Assembly (NCBI GenBank): GCA_902776455.1
Contig: CACYQI010000007.1
Coordinates: forward strand, 1-64,000
Source: an uncultured Bacteroidales bacterium
Lineage (GTDB): Bacteria > Bacteroidota > Bacteroidia > Bacteroidales > Bacteroidaceae
Reading direction: 5' to 3'
Length of the DNA: 64,000 nucleotides
Position 1 is the first letter of the stretch; every line of letters begins with the position of its first letter. The notes below the pieces were generated by a model. That model saw nothing but the letters and a program-made list of their open reading frames with translations, was not told the origin of the DNA and did no database searches. Both the position numbers and the translations under genes were made by a program. Of the stretch, positions 17,876 through 26,670 are shown one piece after another.

Positions 17876-18922
17876 TTAGTCTTTCTGAAAGTTGTAGGCC
17901 AACGTGAAGGCCAACGTGGGAGCGCTGACGTGATACTTGGCGTAGGCGACGCCCAGCTTGAAGCGCTTCAGGTTGACGCCACCGCCAAACGACAGGCCGG
18001 CGGCATGCGACGAACCCGCTGCCGTTATCTCGTAGCCGCGACGGAAGTTATAGCCTAATCCGACATAGAACTTGCTGGAGATGAGCCACTCGGCACCCAG
18101 CACGAAGTGGTTGATGAAGATGCTGCCTCCCTTGAGCTTGTTGCCCGTGGTGAAGTAGTCCTTCGACGTCCATCGGGTGAGGTCCACCATCGTCACGGAG
18201 ACGCGGATGGGAGCATGGCCGAGCGACTTGGTGATGCCTATCTCGAGGTCGGCAGGCAGAGGGTCGCGCTCATTGCCGAAGCTCTTCACCTGTCCGCCCA
18301 GGTTGCGGGCCGCAATGGAGAACGAGAAGTCGATATCCTCATTGTAGTAGTTGAGTCCCAAGTCCGCTGCCAAAGCACACGAAGAGTATGGGCCGTAGTG
18401 CGAATAGATGAACTTGGCCGTGACGCCACCTGCCCAGTGCGTGCTCAAGAGATGGCTGTACTGACCGGCTATGCAGAGGTCAAGAGGCTTGAACGACCCT
18501 ACTTCCTCGCCCGAGAGAAGCGTCTCTTTCACCGAACCATAACCTACGAAACGTGCATGCACGCCCCAGTTGCCGCGCGCCCCTACTTGCTGTCCGTAAG
18601 CAGCTGCACCCGTGTTGGTGCCCTGCATGTAGGTCATAAACGAGAAGCCTATCGTCTTGTCGCTGACGCCCGAGAGCAAAGCCGGGTTCTGCAGCGCAAG
18701 CGATATGTCGTCCTCAATCAGGGAGATATTCTTTCCGCCGAGGGCTGTGGAATGCGAAGATACAGGCAAGTTCAGGAAATTGAACACGGTGCCGCTCTCC
18801 TGCGCCTTAGCCAGAAATGCAAAAGGAGAAAGGAAGAGGTAAACGAAGAGGAAAGACGACAGCCTCCACTTCCATCGGTTCGCCACAGACGCACTGCCCT
18901 CTATCTTCATCGCACTTGCCAT
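17876..18922 (-). CDS. porQ: Type IX secretion system protein PorQ
   Basis: This outer-membrane beta-barrel protein belongs to the PorV/PorQ (FadL-like) group of the Bacteroidetes type IX secretion system. The N-terminus has a signal peptide (SSFLFVYLFLSPFAFLAKAQ). The family start FNFLNLPVSSHSTALGGKNIS with LALQNPALL follows, then alternating strands to the C-terminal AFTLAYNFQKD. The start is uncertain: a TAACTTTG promoter element overlaps an upstream TTG (18994), so ATG at 18976, 18922 or 18910 are the options; 18922 has the best purine-rich leader. Together with sprA at the other end of the window it indicates a working T9SS. Confidence 0.85.
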   Translation of the reverse strand: MASAMKIEGSASVANRWKWRLSSFLFVYLFLSPFAFLAKAQESGTVFNFLNLPVSSHSTALGGKNISLIEDDISLALQNPALLSGVSDKTIGFSFMTYMQGTNTGAAAYGQQVGARGNWGVHARFVGYGSVKETLLSGEEVGSFKPLDLCIAGQYSHLLSTHWAGGVTAKFIYSHYGPYSSCALAADLGLNYYNEDIDFSFSIAARNLGGQVKSFGNERDPLPADLEIGITKSLGHAPIRVSVTMVDLTRWTSKDYFTTGNKLKGGSIFINHFVLGAEWLISSKFYVGLGYNFRRGYEITAAGSSHAAGLSFGGGVNLKRFKLGVAYAKYHVSAPTLAFTLAYNFQKD

Positions 18923-18991
18923 GTATGTTCTTCCTTCTTCCTTGAGCTTCATTCTTCTTACAATAATCCTATTCATATCATAAATCGGGGT

Positions 18992-18999
18992 CAAAGTTA
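18992..18999 (-). promoter_or_regulatory. -7 element upstream of porQ
   Basis: TAACTTTG on the minus strand; transcription would start near 18985. It argues against the longest possible porQ frame. Confidence 0.5.
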
Positions 19000-19095
19000 A
19001 GGAATTTTATTACAATAACGGACACAATAGGCACAAAATTGCATCGAAAAGGAAAAAAAAGCCTCTTTCATGCATGAAGAATAAAAAAAATGCTG

Positions 19096-19103
19096 TAAAT
19101 TTG
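19096..19103 (+). promoter_or_regulatory. -7 element upstream of tonB
   Basis: TAAATTTG, 45 nt before the tonB start. No clear TTG at -33. Confidence 0.45.
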
Positions 19104-19148
19104 TGGCACTAATAATGTGATTAGGCAATAAAAACAACAAAATAAGAC

Positions 19149-19865
19149 ATGGAAGCTAACAAAACAGTAAACGAAGAGCTGCGGAGTCAGAAATCGACCA
19201 ACATGCTGATTGGTTATGTCCTGGCACTCGCTGCAATGTTCGTCGCCTTCGAGTACACACAGCGCGAAGTGAAGGTGGTGGACGAAGAGAAGATTTATGA
19301 TTTCAGAATGGAAGAGGACATGATCCCCATCACGCAGCAGCAGGAAATGGTTGCTCCTCCTCCAGCAGCTGCCCCCACAGTCATGGAATTCATCAACGAG
19401 GTGGAGGACGACACCGAACTTCCCGAGGAAGAGATTGAGACCACCGAGGAAATGAACCAGGCCATCACAGCCGTTGTGGGCACAGGCGCTCCCAGTGCAG
19501 CTGTCGTCACAGGCCCTGTAGGTCCCGTAGTCGAAGCTGACGACGATGACCGCATCTACGAAATGGTAGAGGAGAACGCACAGTTCCCCGGCGGCGACGC
19601 TGAGTGCTTCAAGTGGCTGAGCGAGCACATCAAGTACCCCAGCATCTGCGTAGAGCAGGGCGTACAGGGACGTGTCATGGTGAACTTCGTGGTCAATCGC
19701 GACGGCTCTATCGTCGATGTCAAGACCGTACGTTCCCCAGACCCCAACCTCACCAAAGAGGCAGAGCGCGTAGTGAAGATGATGCCCAAGTGGAAACCCG
19801 CACGTCAGGGCAACAAGCCCGTACGTTCACGCTTCACACTGCCTGTCATGTTCCGTCTGAACTAA
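19149..19865 (+). CDS. Energy transducer TonB
   Basis: The protein couples the inner-membrane proton gradient, through ExbB/ExbD, to TonB-dependent outer-membrane receptors such as SusC. One membrane segment lies near the N-terminus (MLIGYVLALAAMFVAFEY, about 19-37). The periplasmic spacer is acidic rather than proline-rich. The C-terminal TonB fold (about 150-238) shows FPGGDAECFKWLSEHIKYP, GRVMVNFVVNRDGSIVDV and MPKWKPARQGNKPVRSRFTLPV, all typical. exbB/exbD homologues follow 2 kb downstream. Length 238 is normal for the short Bacteroidetes form. Confidence 0.92.
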   Translation: MEANKTVNEELRSQKSTNMLIGYVLALAAMFVAFEYTQREVKVVDEEKIYDFRMEEDMIPITQQQEMVAPPPAAAPTVMEFINEVEDDTELPEEEIETTEEMNQAITAVVGTGAPSAAVVTGPVGPVVEADDDDRIYEMVEENAQFPGGDAECFKWLSEHIKYPSICVEQGVQGRVMVNFVVNRDGSIVDVKTVRSPDPNLTKEAERVVKMMPKWKPARQGNKPVRSRFTLPVMFRLN

Positions 19866-19887
19866 TCGGGAGAAACAATGGAACCAA

Positions 19888-19935
19888 GGGCGAGGGACAA
19901 GAGGCAACATAAGCCTCGCCCCTCGCTCTTTACTT
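19888..19935 (+). terminator. Possible terminator of tonB
   Basis: GGGCGAGG (19888-19895) pairs with CCTCGCCC (19914-19921); the loop is 18 nt and a pyrimidine-rich stretch follows. The long loop makes it a weak candidate. Confidence 0.4.
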
Positions 19936-19995
19936 TTTCCTGTTCTTCCCTTTATTTATATTACCAGTTCCTCCCCTCTTATATATATATAAATA

Positions 19996-20970
19996 ATGTA
20001 TAATAGCAAACAACTCCTTAAGATGGTAGAAGAAACCATCGCTGCCCTGCCCCTCGAGAAGGAACCCCAGGGTCTGTACGCCCCCATTCGCTACGTCCTC
20101 TCGCTCGGAGGGAAACGCATCCGCCCTGTGCTTATGCTCATGGCCTACAACCTCTATCACGAGGACGTACGGCCTTGCCTCATGCCTGCTGCAGGACTCG
20201 AAGTGTTCCACAACTTCACGCTGCTTCACGACGACCTCATGGACCGCGCTGAAGTGCGACGTGGCAAGACATGCGTCCACCGCAAGTGGAACGACAACAC
20301 CGCCATCCTTAGCGGCGACAACATGCTCGTCCTTGCGTTCAACTTCATGCAGCAATGCGACAGAGAGAAAATGCCTGCCGTCATGCAGCTATTCACTCAG
20401 ACAGCCGTCGAAATTGACGAAGGACAGCAATACGACATCGAGTTCGAGACGCGAGACGACGTAACAGAAGCGGAATACATCGAGATGATACGCCTCAAGA
20501 CATCTGTTCTTCTTGCTTGCGCCTTGCAAATAGGTGCCACACTGGCAGGTGCATCCGATGCCGACGCTCAAGCTCTCTACCGTTATGGCGAATGCCTCGG
20601 GCTTGCCTTCCAGCTTCAGGACGACTTTCTCGATGTCTATGGCGACCCCGCTGTGTTCGGAAAGAAGATAGGCGGCGACATCCTTTGCGACAAGAAGACC
20701 TTCATGCTCATCAATGCCCTGCTCCATGCCTCCGACAAAGACAAGGCCGAACTGCAACGATGGATTGGATGCAAGGACTGCAACCCCGACGATAAGATAA
20801 AGGCCGTCACGGCGATTTATACAAACATCGGTGTTGACCGCATGGCCAAGGAACGCATGAACGCTTACTATGCCGAAGCCGAGACCTACCTCGCAAAGCT
20901 TAACGTACCCGAGGAACGCAAGCAAATGCTTCGGGACATTGCACTCGAACTAATGGGGCGGCAGAAATGA
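19996..20970 (+). CDS. Polyprenyl diphosphate synthase family protein
   Basis: This trans-prenyltransferase of 324 residues chain-elongates isopentenyl diphosphate. GGKRIRP is at 38-44, the first Asp motif is D79-D80-x-x-D83 (LLHDDLMD), and the second is D209-D210-x-x-D213 (QDDFLD). The residue five before the first Asp is Phe74, whereas octaprenyl synthases have a small residue there; this suggests a product shorter than C40, perhaps C15-C20, but it is only an inference. Bacteroidales usually use such enzymes for menaquinone or for precursors. The tatD gene overlaps its stop by 4 bases. Confidence 0.85.
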   Translation: MYNSKQLLKMVEETIAALPLEKEPQGLYAPIRYVLSLGGKRIRPVLMLMAYNLYHEDVRPCLMPAAGLEVFHNFTLLHDDLMDRAEVRRGKTCVHRKWNDNTAILSGDNMLVLAFNFMQQCDREKMPAVMQLFTQTAVEIDEGQQYDIEFETRDDVTEAEYIEMIRLKTSVLLACALQIGATLAGASDADAQALYRYGECLGLAFQLQDDFLDVYGDPAVFGKKIGGDILCDKKTFMLINALLHASDKDKAELQRWIGCKDCNPDDKIKAVTAIYTNIGVDRMAKERMNAYYAEAETYLAKLNVPEERKQMLRDIALELMGRQK

Positions 20971-21782
20971 TAGACACCCATAGCCATATCTACGAACCGG
21001 AATTCGCTGCTGACCGCGAAGAAGTCATTCAGCGGGCAAAGCAAGTTGGCGTTGAGCAAATCCTTTTGCCCAACATCAACGCCGAGAGCATCGGTAGCAT
21101 GCTCAGCCTCTGTCGCCTTCATCCCGAATGCTGCTTCCCAATGATCGGGCTGCACCCAACTGATGTGGAGCCTGCCAACTACAAGCAGATCCTGTCCGAC
21201 ATGGAGAAGATGCTCGAAGAACCGGAACACCCCTTCATTGCCATCGGCGAGGTGGGACTGGACTATTACTGGGATAAAAGCAATGCCAAAGAACAGGAAG
21301 CAGCCTTCCGCACACAGATTGAGTGGGCCATTCGGTACAGCCTTCCCCTCTCCATACATGCCCGTTCTGCCCACCGACAGCTTGTGACAGCATTAACAGA
21401 GTACCGCGGCGAAGCACTCAGCGGCGTGTTCCATTGCTTCGGAGGAACAGCTGAAGAGGCACATGAACTGCTCGACTTCCCCGACTTTGTGCTTGGCATA
21501 GGCGGAGTTGTCACATACAAGAAAAGCACCTTACCCGGAGTCCTCGCCACAGTCCCGTTGGAGAGAATCGTGCTCGAAACCGATTCCCCGTACCTTGCCC
21601 CCGTACCCTATCGAGGCAAACGGAACGAGAGCGCGTACATCGTCGAAGTGCTTCGGAAAATAGCAAGTATATATAATGTAGAAGAAAAACAAGCGGAATT
21701 CATCACAAACGACAATGCAAAGCGCATATTTCGACGTATGAACACGCAAATAAGCAACGAAAACAACAAAAAATGCACTTGA
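20967..21782 (+). CDS. TatD family metal-dependent hydrolase
   Basis: It is a TIM-barrel deoxyribonuclease-type hydrolase of about 270 residues. The metal ligands are visible: DTHSHIY at the start (His4, His6), GEVGLDYYW (Glu), SIHARSA, HCFGGT and ETDSPYLAPVPYRGKRNE (Asp). TatD proteins act in DNA repair or RNA/DNA turnover, or on D-amino-acid tRNAs; the exact role is unclear. It overlaps the prenyl synthase gene (ATGA), so it is co-translated. Confidence 0.9.
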   Translation: MIDTHSHIYEPEFAADREEVIQRAKQVGVEQILLPNINAESIGSMLSLCRLHPECCFPMIGLHPTDVEPANYKQILSDMEKMLEEPEHPFIAIGEVGLDYYWDKSNAKEQEAAFRTQIEWAIRYSLPLSIHARSAHRQLVTALTEYRGEALSGVFHCFGGTAEEAHELLDFPDFVLGIGGVVTYKKSTLPGVLATVPLERIVLETDSPYLAPVPYRGKRNESAYIVEVLRKIASIYNVEEKQAEFITNDNAKRIFRRMNTQISNENNKKCT

Positions 21783-21807
21783 AGCGAAACTTTTTGTGCA
21801 AAAGCTA

Positions 21808-21837
21808 TTGTTGTATAAGAAAAAAAAGGTAACTTTG
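21808..21837 (+). promoter_or_regulatory. Promoter of tRNA-Ser and the exbB cluster
   Basis: TTG (21808-21810), 19 nt, TAACTTTG (21830-21837). Transcription starts near 21844, 45 nt before the tRNA. No other promoter lies between the tRNA and exbB, so they are probably transcribed together. Confidence 0.7.
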
Positions 21838-21889
21838 TGTCCGAAAAGCGCAAAACACATCGTAACGGAAAGAAAAGCGCACATAAAAA

Positions 21890-21977
21890 GGAGAGATGCT
21901 CGAGTGGCTGAAGAGGCACGCCTGGAAAGCGTGTGACCGGCAAAACTGGTTCGCGAGTTCGAATCTCGCTCTCTCCG
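21890..21977 (+). tRNA. tRNA-Ser(GGA)
   Basis: An 88-nt class II tRNA. The acceptor stem GGAGAGA pairs with TCTCTCC (21970-21976), with discriminator G at 21977. The anticodon loop is CTGGAAA with anticodon GGA, reading UCC and UCU. A long variable arm and the T-arm motif GTTCGAATC are present. No CCA is encoded. Confidence 0.95.
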
Positions 21978-22023
21978 CAAAACACTAAACAATTAAAATC
22001 ATAAACTCTAAACAAACAACACA

Positions 22024-22796
22024 ATGAAAAAGTTATTTGCAATTATTGCAATGGTTGCTGCCTTCTCATTTGGAGCAACATCATCTGTAAAGGCTCAAGA
22101 AGACGTTGCCACCGAACAGGTTGACAGCGCCGCTGTGGACTCTGTCGCTGCCGACACCGTTGCCGTGGAAGAAACAGTCGAAGCAGCACCAATCGTAGAG
22201 GAAGAGAACGAAGGTGTTTTCAAGACACTTAAGACAAAGTACATCGAAGGTGGCGCAGGCTTCATGTCACTCGTTGCCATCGCCCTCGTGCTCGGTCTTG
22301 CTTTCTGTATCGAGCGCGTCGTTTACCTGACACTCGCTCAGATCAACACCCGCAAGTTCACAAAGGAACTCGCCGACCTCGTGGCCGCTGGCAAGATTGC
22401 TGAAGCCATCGAGAAATGTAAGGGTACACGCGGACCTGTAGCTCAGGTTAGCCGCAAGGCAATGGAATGCCTTGACAGTGCCGACCGTAACGACATCGGC
22501 ACCATCGAGCGCACCATCAACATGGAAGCAGAAGTACAGGGTTCTTACCTCGAGGAGAACTGCTCATGGATTACCCTCTTCATCGCTATGGCACCGTCAC
22601 TCGGCTTCCTCGGAACTGTGATCGGTATGGTGATGGCCTTCGACGACATCCAGCGCGCTGGTGATATCAGCCCGACAGTCGTTGCAGGCGGTATGAAGAC
22701 ATCCTCGCCAAGGTTGAGGCTTTGACCGGCAACATGGAAGAGGCCGCTCAGGAACTGCTCGTTATGTGCGTCAAGAGCGACAAGTGCAAGAAGTAA
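22024..22796 (+). pseudogene. exbB: ExbB/MotA/TolQ-type proton channel gene with internal deletion and frameshift
   Basis: The frame encodes a normal Bacteroidetes ExbB-like protein (signal-like start MKKLFAIIAMVAAFSFGA, then an acidic periplasmic part, a membrane segment FMSLVAIALVLGLAFCI, a long cytoplasmic loop, and WITLFIAMAPSLGFLGTVIGMVMAF) up to VVAGGMK. There it runs into TSSPRLRL and stops at 22725. The expected C-terminus (ILAKVEALTGNMEEAAQEL ... CKK) continues in the +2 frame from 22701 to the stop at 22796. The usual last membrane segment (about 22 residues) is missing at exactly this point, so roughly 60-65 bp have been lost. The gene is either a real pseudogene or an assembly gap. 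The downstream membrane protein and two exbD genes are intact. Confidence 0.75.
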
Positions 22797-22805
22797 TATA
22801 AATAA

Positions 22806-22840
22806 AGATTAAAGATTAGAGATTAAAGATTAAAGATTGA
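22806..22840. repeat. Heptamer array AGATTAA
   Basis: Five 7-bp units starting at 22806, 22813, 22820, 22827 and 22834, ten bases after the exbB-frame stop. Further T/A-rich near-repeats reach 22890. Confidence 0.65.
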
Positions 22841-22899
22841 TTCTTTAACTTTTTAAATTCTTAACTCTTTAACTTTTCAACTCTTAATAGCGTAGAACT

Positions 22900-23385
22900 A
22901 TGAAGATAGAGAAAATATCAAGTCGCGTACTTATGTGCTGCGTCGGGCTGATAGTAGTTTGCTTCGCTGCATTCTTCTGTATTGGCTACGACAACATGGT
23001 AGGCGACCACAACGAGCCAGTGCTCACAGATATCATCATGTGGCTCATGTATGTGCTTGTCATCGCAACGGCTGCCCTCACCGTTTGGTCGCTCGTACGC
23101 GGCATTCAGAACAGCAAAGGCACCGACTCAGCTGCCACTACAGGCGTACCTGGCGGTAAGATTACCATGTTCACATGCTGTCTGACAGTCGCTTCCCTCG
23201 TACTGGGATGGGTAACCGGACTTGGCTCAACTGAGTTCACCGCAAGCGACGGCACCGTAACCAGCGCAGGCTGGGTAACCCTAGTCAATGTATTCATGGT
23301 CAGCATGGGCGTACTCCTCGTAGCTGCCGCCATTGCTGTTGCCGTAAGCATGACAGGTATCTTAACAAAGAACGCAAGTAAGTAA
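22900..23385 (+). CDS. Membrane protein between exbB and exbD
   Basis: This 161-residue protein has four hydrophobic segments (VLMCCVGLIVVCFAAFFCIGY; IIMWLMYVLVIATAALTVW; MFTCCLTVASLVLGWVTG; LVNVFMVSMGVLLVAAAIAVAV). The Bacteroidales exbB-exbD cluster usually contains such a gene in this position; its role is not established. The start is the ATG at 22900 after an A/T-rich leader. exbD follows after 24 bases. Confidence 0.8.
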   Translation: MKIEKISSRVLMCCVGLIVVCFAAFFCIGYDNMVGDHNEPVLTDIIMWLMYVLVIATAALTVWSLVRGIQNSKGTDSAATTGVPGGKITMFTCCLTVASLVLGWVTGLGSTEFTASDGTVTSAGWVTLVNVFMVSMGVLLVAAAIAVAVSMTGILTKNASK

Positions 23386-23409
23386 CCGACCTCTAAAAAC
23401 AAGAAAGAT

Positions 23410-24012
23410 ATGGCAAAGAAGAAAAAGAAGATGCCAGGCTTGAACACCAGTTCAACAGCCGATATCTCTTTCATGTTGCTCATCTTCTTCCTGGTCACCA
23501 CTTCAATGGACACCGATATGGGTCTGGCACGTCGCCTGCCCAAGCCACCAGAACCAGATCAGGAAGATGCCACCATGGACATCAAGGCAAGAAACATCCT
23601 CTATGTCCGCCTCAATGCTGCTGGTCAGTTGTGGATTCAGGACGAGATGAACTTCGGTTATGCCGACATTCGCGAACTTCGTCCCCGCGTCAAAGAGTTC
23701 GTCAAGAACGAACAGAACCTGAGCAGACTGCCGGAGAAGCACGTGAAGAACATCGACCTGCTCGGTCAGTGCTTCGTTACCGACAAGCATGTAGTCAGCG
23801 TTCAGACCGACCGCGGCACGCCCTACAACATCTATTTCCAGGTGCAGAACGAATTGGTGGCTGCATACAATGAACTGAGAAACGAACTGTCCAAGCAGAA
23901 GTTCGGTCGTGAATACCAGTACCTCAAAGACGAGGAAAAGCTTGCAATCAGGCAATACTATCCCCAGAACATCTCTGAGGCTGAACCCAAAAAGTATGGA
24001 GGAGACAAATAA
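23410..24012 (+). CDS. exbD: Biopolymer transport protein ExbD (first copy)
   Basis: It is an inner-membrane partner of ExbB in the TonB energising complex. The N-terminus shows the family pattern: basic KKKKKMPGLNTSSTADISFMLLIFFLVTTSM, with the key Asp in the membrane segment. A periplasmic domain of about 150 residues follows (200 in total, longer than classical ExbD). It overlaps the second exbD by one base. Confidence 0.9.
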   Translation: MAKKKKKMPGLNTSSTADISFMLLIFFLVTTSMDTDMGLARRLPKPPEPDQEDATMDIKARNILYVRLNAAGQLWIQDEMNFGYADIRELRPRVKEFVKNEQNLSRLPEKHVKNIDLLGQCFVTDKHVVSVQTDRGTPYNIYFQVQNELVAAYNELRNELSKQKFGREYQYLKDEEKLAIRQYYPQNISEAEPKKYGGDK

Positions 24013-24470
24013 TGGCAGGATTTAAGAGAAAAGAAAGTCGCGAAATGCCGGAGATGAACACGTCATCTCTGCCCGACCTTATCTTCACCATCCTTTTCTT
24101 CTTCATGATGGTAACGACTATGCGCGAGGTAACACTCAAGGTTAAGTTCACCATCCCCTCGGGTACAGAACTTGAGAAACTGGAGAAGAAATCGGTAGTA
24201 TCGTTCATCTATGTAGGTCCCCCGACCGACAACCTGCGTGCCCAAATGGGTAGCAGCACACGTATTCAGCTCAACGACCGTTATGCAGAACCCCGCGAAG
24301 TCATGGATTTCGTGGCAGCAGAACGCAAGGGCATGACGAATCAGGCTGAACAGGTCATCAGCATCAAAGCCGACCAAGGCACACAGATGGGCTACATCAC
24401 CGACATCAAGGAAGTGTTGCGTAAATCGTGGGCACTGCGTATCAACTACTCAGCTTCCCGCAGAAACTGA
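24012..24470 (+). CDS. exbD: Biopolymer transport protein ExbD (second copy)
   Basis: This second ExbD, 152 residues, has the same N-terminal organisation (basic start, PEMNTSSLPDLIFTILFFFMMVTTM with the membrane Asp) and an ExbD-like periplasmic domain (QVISIKADQGTQMGYITDIKEVL). The two copies are common in Bacteroidetes. A hairpin-plus-T-run terminator follows. Confidence 0.9.
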   Translation: MAGFKRKESREMPEMNTSSLPDLIFTILFFFMMVTTMREVTLKVKFTIPSGTELEKLEKKSVVSFIYVGPPTDNLRAQMGSSTRIQLNDRYAEPREVMDFVAAERKGMTNQAEQVISIKADQGTQMGYITDIKEVLRKSWALRINYSASRRN

Positions 24471-24496
24471 TGCCGACACGAATCGGAACAATACAG

Positions 24497-24536
24497 AAAG
24501 CGGTTCTCTCACACATGAGGGAGCCGCTTTTGTTTT
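24497..24536 (+). terminator. Rho-independent terminator of the exb operon
   Basis: AAAGCGGTTCTCTCA pairs with TGAGGGAGCCGCTTT across a 4-nt loop with two mismatches, followed by TTTTGTTTTG. Confidence 0.8.
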
Positions 24537-24605
24537 GATTACCAGCACAATAAAGGACGCATTCCTAACAGTACGTTTTAACACGTTACTGAGTATCATC
24601 CTACG

Positions 24606-24740
24606 CTCCACGGAGCATCGGCTTACACTCCACGTAGCATCGGCTTATGCTCCACGGAGCATCGGCTTACCCTCCACGGAGCATCGGCTTACGCTCCACG
24701 GAGCATCGGCTTACACTCCACGGAGCATCGGGCTACGCTC
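24606..24740. repeat. 22-bp array, CTCCACGGAGCATCGGCTTAC family
   Basis: Six units with start CTCCACG at 24606, 24628, 24650, 24672, 24694 and 24716. Reverse complement of the unit at 16448-16557. Confidence 0.8.
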
Positions 24741-24758
24741 TACGGAAATTTGGAAAAT

Positions 24759-25050
24759 ATTGTTGTCCGCTAAATAAGCGCCGAAGGCGCGAAAGAACAC
24801 AGACGGGGGTGAAACCCCCGGGATAAAGTAGCAGAACAATCGTAAGCCCTAAAGGGGCGACAGAAAGCCCAATTGGTTAGTGAACAGCATATTAAGAACT
24901 CTGTCGCCCCGTCAGGGCTTCTTTTGTTTTCGCAATCCTACCGGGGGTTTCACCCCCGTCTGTGGTCTTTCGTCTCTTCGAGACTTTAGCCAAGCCCACA
25001 TAAGCAGCTTTTCGTCAGAAATGCCGATGGATAAAAACCAAAATAGAAGA
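24759..25050 (+). repeat. Long palindromic element, copy A
   Basis: A ~290-bp element with nested inverted repeats: GACGGGGGTGAAACCCCCG near the left and CGGGGGTTTCACCCCCGTC near the right, and an inner pair GCCCTAAAGGGGCGACAGA/TCTGTCGCCCCGTCAGGGC. Copy B at 33196-33512 is the same element in the opposite orientation. No reading frame of note. Confidence 0.75.
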
Positions 25051-25081
25051 AAATTAATTTTTTCATCAGGCATTAATATTC

Positions 25082-25279
25082 GGCAAACTATCCACGGACA
25101 ATAGGCAAACTATCCACAGACATTTGGCAAACTATCCACGGACAATCGGCAAACTATCCACAGACATTCGGCAAACTATCCACGGACATTTGGCAAACTA
25201 TCCACAGACATTCGGCAAACTATCCATGGACATTTGGCAAACTATCCACGGACATTCGGCAAACTATCCACGGACATTC
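25082..25279. repeat. 22-bp array, GGCAAACTATCCACGGACAT family, nine copies
   Basis: Nine units of exactly 22 bp with near-identical cores (GGCAAACTATCCACGGACAT, differing mainly at the last bases). Same family as 16559-16619 in the reverse sense. Confidence 0.85.
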
Positions 25280-25392
25280 GGATTGAGGGCTGTTTTATCC
25301 TTTTGCACTCCTTTATGGTGCGGCTCAAAGTCGATACTAATAATGAAAAAAACTTAAAAGCAGTTTATTTTTCAAAAATAAGTGACGTATTA

Positions 25393-25423
25393 TTGCTCAC
25401 ATCATTATTTATTCGTAGATTTG
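25393..25423 (+). promoter_or_regulatory. Promoter of the methyltransferase-ketosynthase cluster
   Basis: TTG (25393-25395), 20 nt, TAGATTTG (25416-25423). Transcription starts near 25430, giving a leader of about 117 nt. A ten-codon open frame (MKQEQTASQQ) begins at 25428, at the predicted start, so its use is doubtful. Confidence 0.65.
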
Positions 25424-25546
25424 CATTATGAAACAGGAACAGACTGCTTCGCAACAATGACAACGGCACACCAACTGTCGGCAAAAGGTACGTGTAGTGT
25501 GAAGTGAAAGGCATTGTCAGACAGATAATTAAAAGTAAAAATTGAT

Positions 25547-26659
25547 ATGAACCTCTTTCGCGACTTAAAGCAAAAGTACACCGCTGACACCCTCTCGGCT
25601 CGCGAGGCTCAGCGACAGGCTGAGTTCATTGCCTGGGGGCCTATCGTCTTCCAAGCTTCGCGCCTGATGCTCAAGTTCGGCATCCTCGACCTTCTGCGCG
25701 ACAGCGACAACGGGCTTACGGTAACTGAGGTTGCCGAGAAGGTCGGACTCTCGGAGTATGCCGTCAAGTGTCTGCTCGAGGCGTCGCTCAGCATCGGCAC
25801 GGTGCTCATCAACACAGAAACCGACCGCTACTCCATCTCCAAGACGGGATGGTTCCTCTTGAACGATGCCGCAACGAAGGCGAACATTGACTTCGTACAC
25901 GATGTCAACTACGTGGGTCTGTTCCGCCTCGAGGAAGCCATCAAGGAGGGAAAGCCTGCCGGACTGAAACACTTCGGCGACTGGCCGACCATCTACGAGG
26001 GGTTGTCCTCTCTGCCCCCTGATGTGCAAAGGAGTTGGTTCGCCTTCGACCACTTCTACAGCGATTCCTCTTTCCCCGAGGCCTTGCAGATAGTCTTCGG
26101 CGAACACTTTGTCCGCACGCTCTACGACGTGGGAGGCAACACGGGCCGATGGGCACTCCGATGTGTCAGCTACGACGAGAAGGCTGAAGTAACCATTCTC
26201 GACCTTCCCGGTCAAATCAAGATGATGCAGGAGAACATCTCGGGAAAGCCCGGAGCAGAGCGCATCAAAGGCTACCCTATCGACTTGCTCGACAGGTCGG
26301 CCGCCTTCCCTCAGCACAAAGGCGAACTCGATGCCATCTGGATGTCGCAGTTCCTCGACTGCTTCAGCGAAGAGGAGATTGTCAGCATTCTCTCCAGGGC
26401 AAGGGAGGTGATGACGGACGGCACGCGCCTCTTCATCATGGAAACCTTCTGGGACCGCCAGCGCTTCGAGCCTGCTGCCTTCTGCCTGACCATGACCAGC
26501 CTCTACTTCACGGCATTGGCCAACGGCAACAGCAAGATGTATCATTCCGACGACATGCGACGTCTCGTCCGTGAGGCGGGACTGGAGATAGAGAGCATAC
26601 ACGACGGACTAGGACAAGGGCACAGCATCATGGTGTGCAAAAGGGCCGAAAAACTCTAA
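25547..26659 (+). CDS. SAM-dependent O-methyltransferase-type protein
   Basis: This 370-residue protein has the architecture of small-molecule O-methyltransferases: an N-terminal winged-helix dimerisation part (EVAEKVGLSEYAVKCLLEASLSIGTV), then a Rossmann methyltransferase domain with the SAM motif LYDVGGNTGRWAL at about 190-202, TILDLPGQ and a late SAREVM/FIMETFWDR region. In an aryl-polyene-like setting such enzymes methylate the aromatic head group. First gene of a five-gene run (methyltransferase, acyltransferase, ketosynthase, ACP, ketosynthase-CLF). The substrate is unknown. Confidence 0.8.
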   Translation: MNLFRDLKQKYTADTLSAREAQRQAEFIAWGPIVFQASRLMLKFGILDLLRDSDNGLTVTEVAEKVGLSEYAVKCLLEASLSIGTVLINTETDRYSISKTGWFLLNDAATKANIDFVHDVNYVGLFRLEEAIKEGKPAGLKHFGDWPTIYEGLSSLPPDVQRSWFAFDHFYSDSSFPEALQIVFGEHFVRTLYDVGGNTGRWALRCVSYDEKAEVTILDLPGQIKMMQENISGKPGAERIKGYPIDLLDRSAAFPQHKGELDAIWMSQFLDCFSEEEIVSILSRAREVMTDGTRLFIMETFWDRQRFEPAAFCLTMTSLYFTALANGNSKMYHSDDMRRLVREAGLEIESIHDGLGQGHSIMVCKRAEKL

Positions 26660-26670
26660 GCTACAGAGAG

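Noticed and set aside
24771-25030. Structured RNA or retron-type ncRNA in palindromic copy A
   Set aside because: There is no promoter or reverse transcriptase, and the copies in both orientations fit a mobile repeat better.
24606-25279. CRISPR array
   Set aside because: The units are contiguous tandem 22-mers without spacers, and no cas gene is present.
25124-25357. Short open frame through the 22-bp array after copy A
   Set aside because: It only translates the repeat in successive phases (ANYPRTIGKLSTDIRQ); it has no promoter or domain.
25428-25460. Ten-codon uORF in the leader of the methyltransferase gene
   Set aside because: It starts at the predicted transcription start and has no supporting ribosome site.
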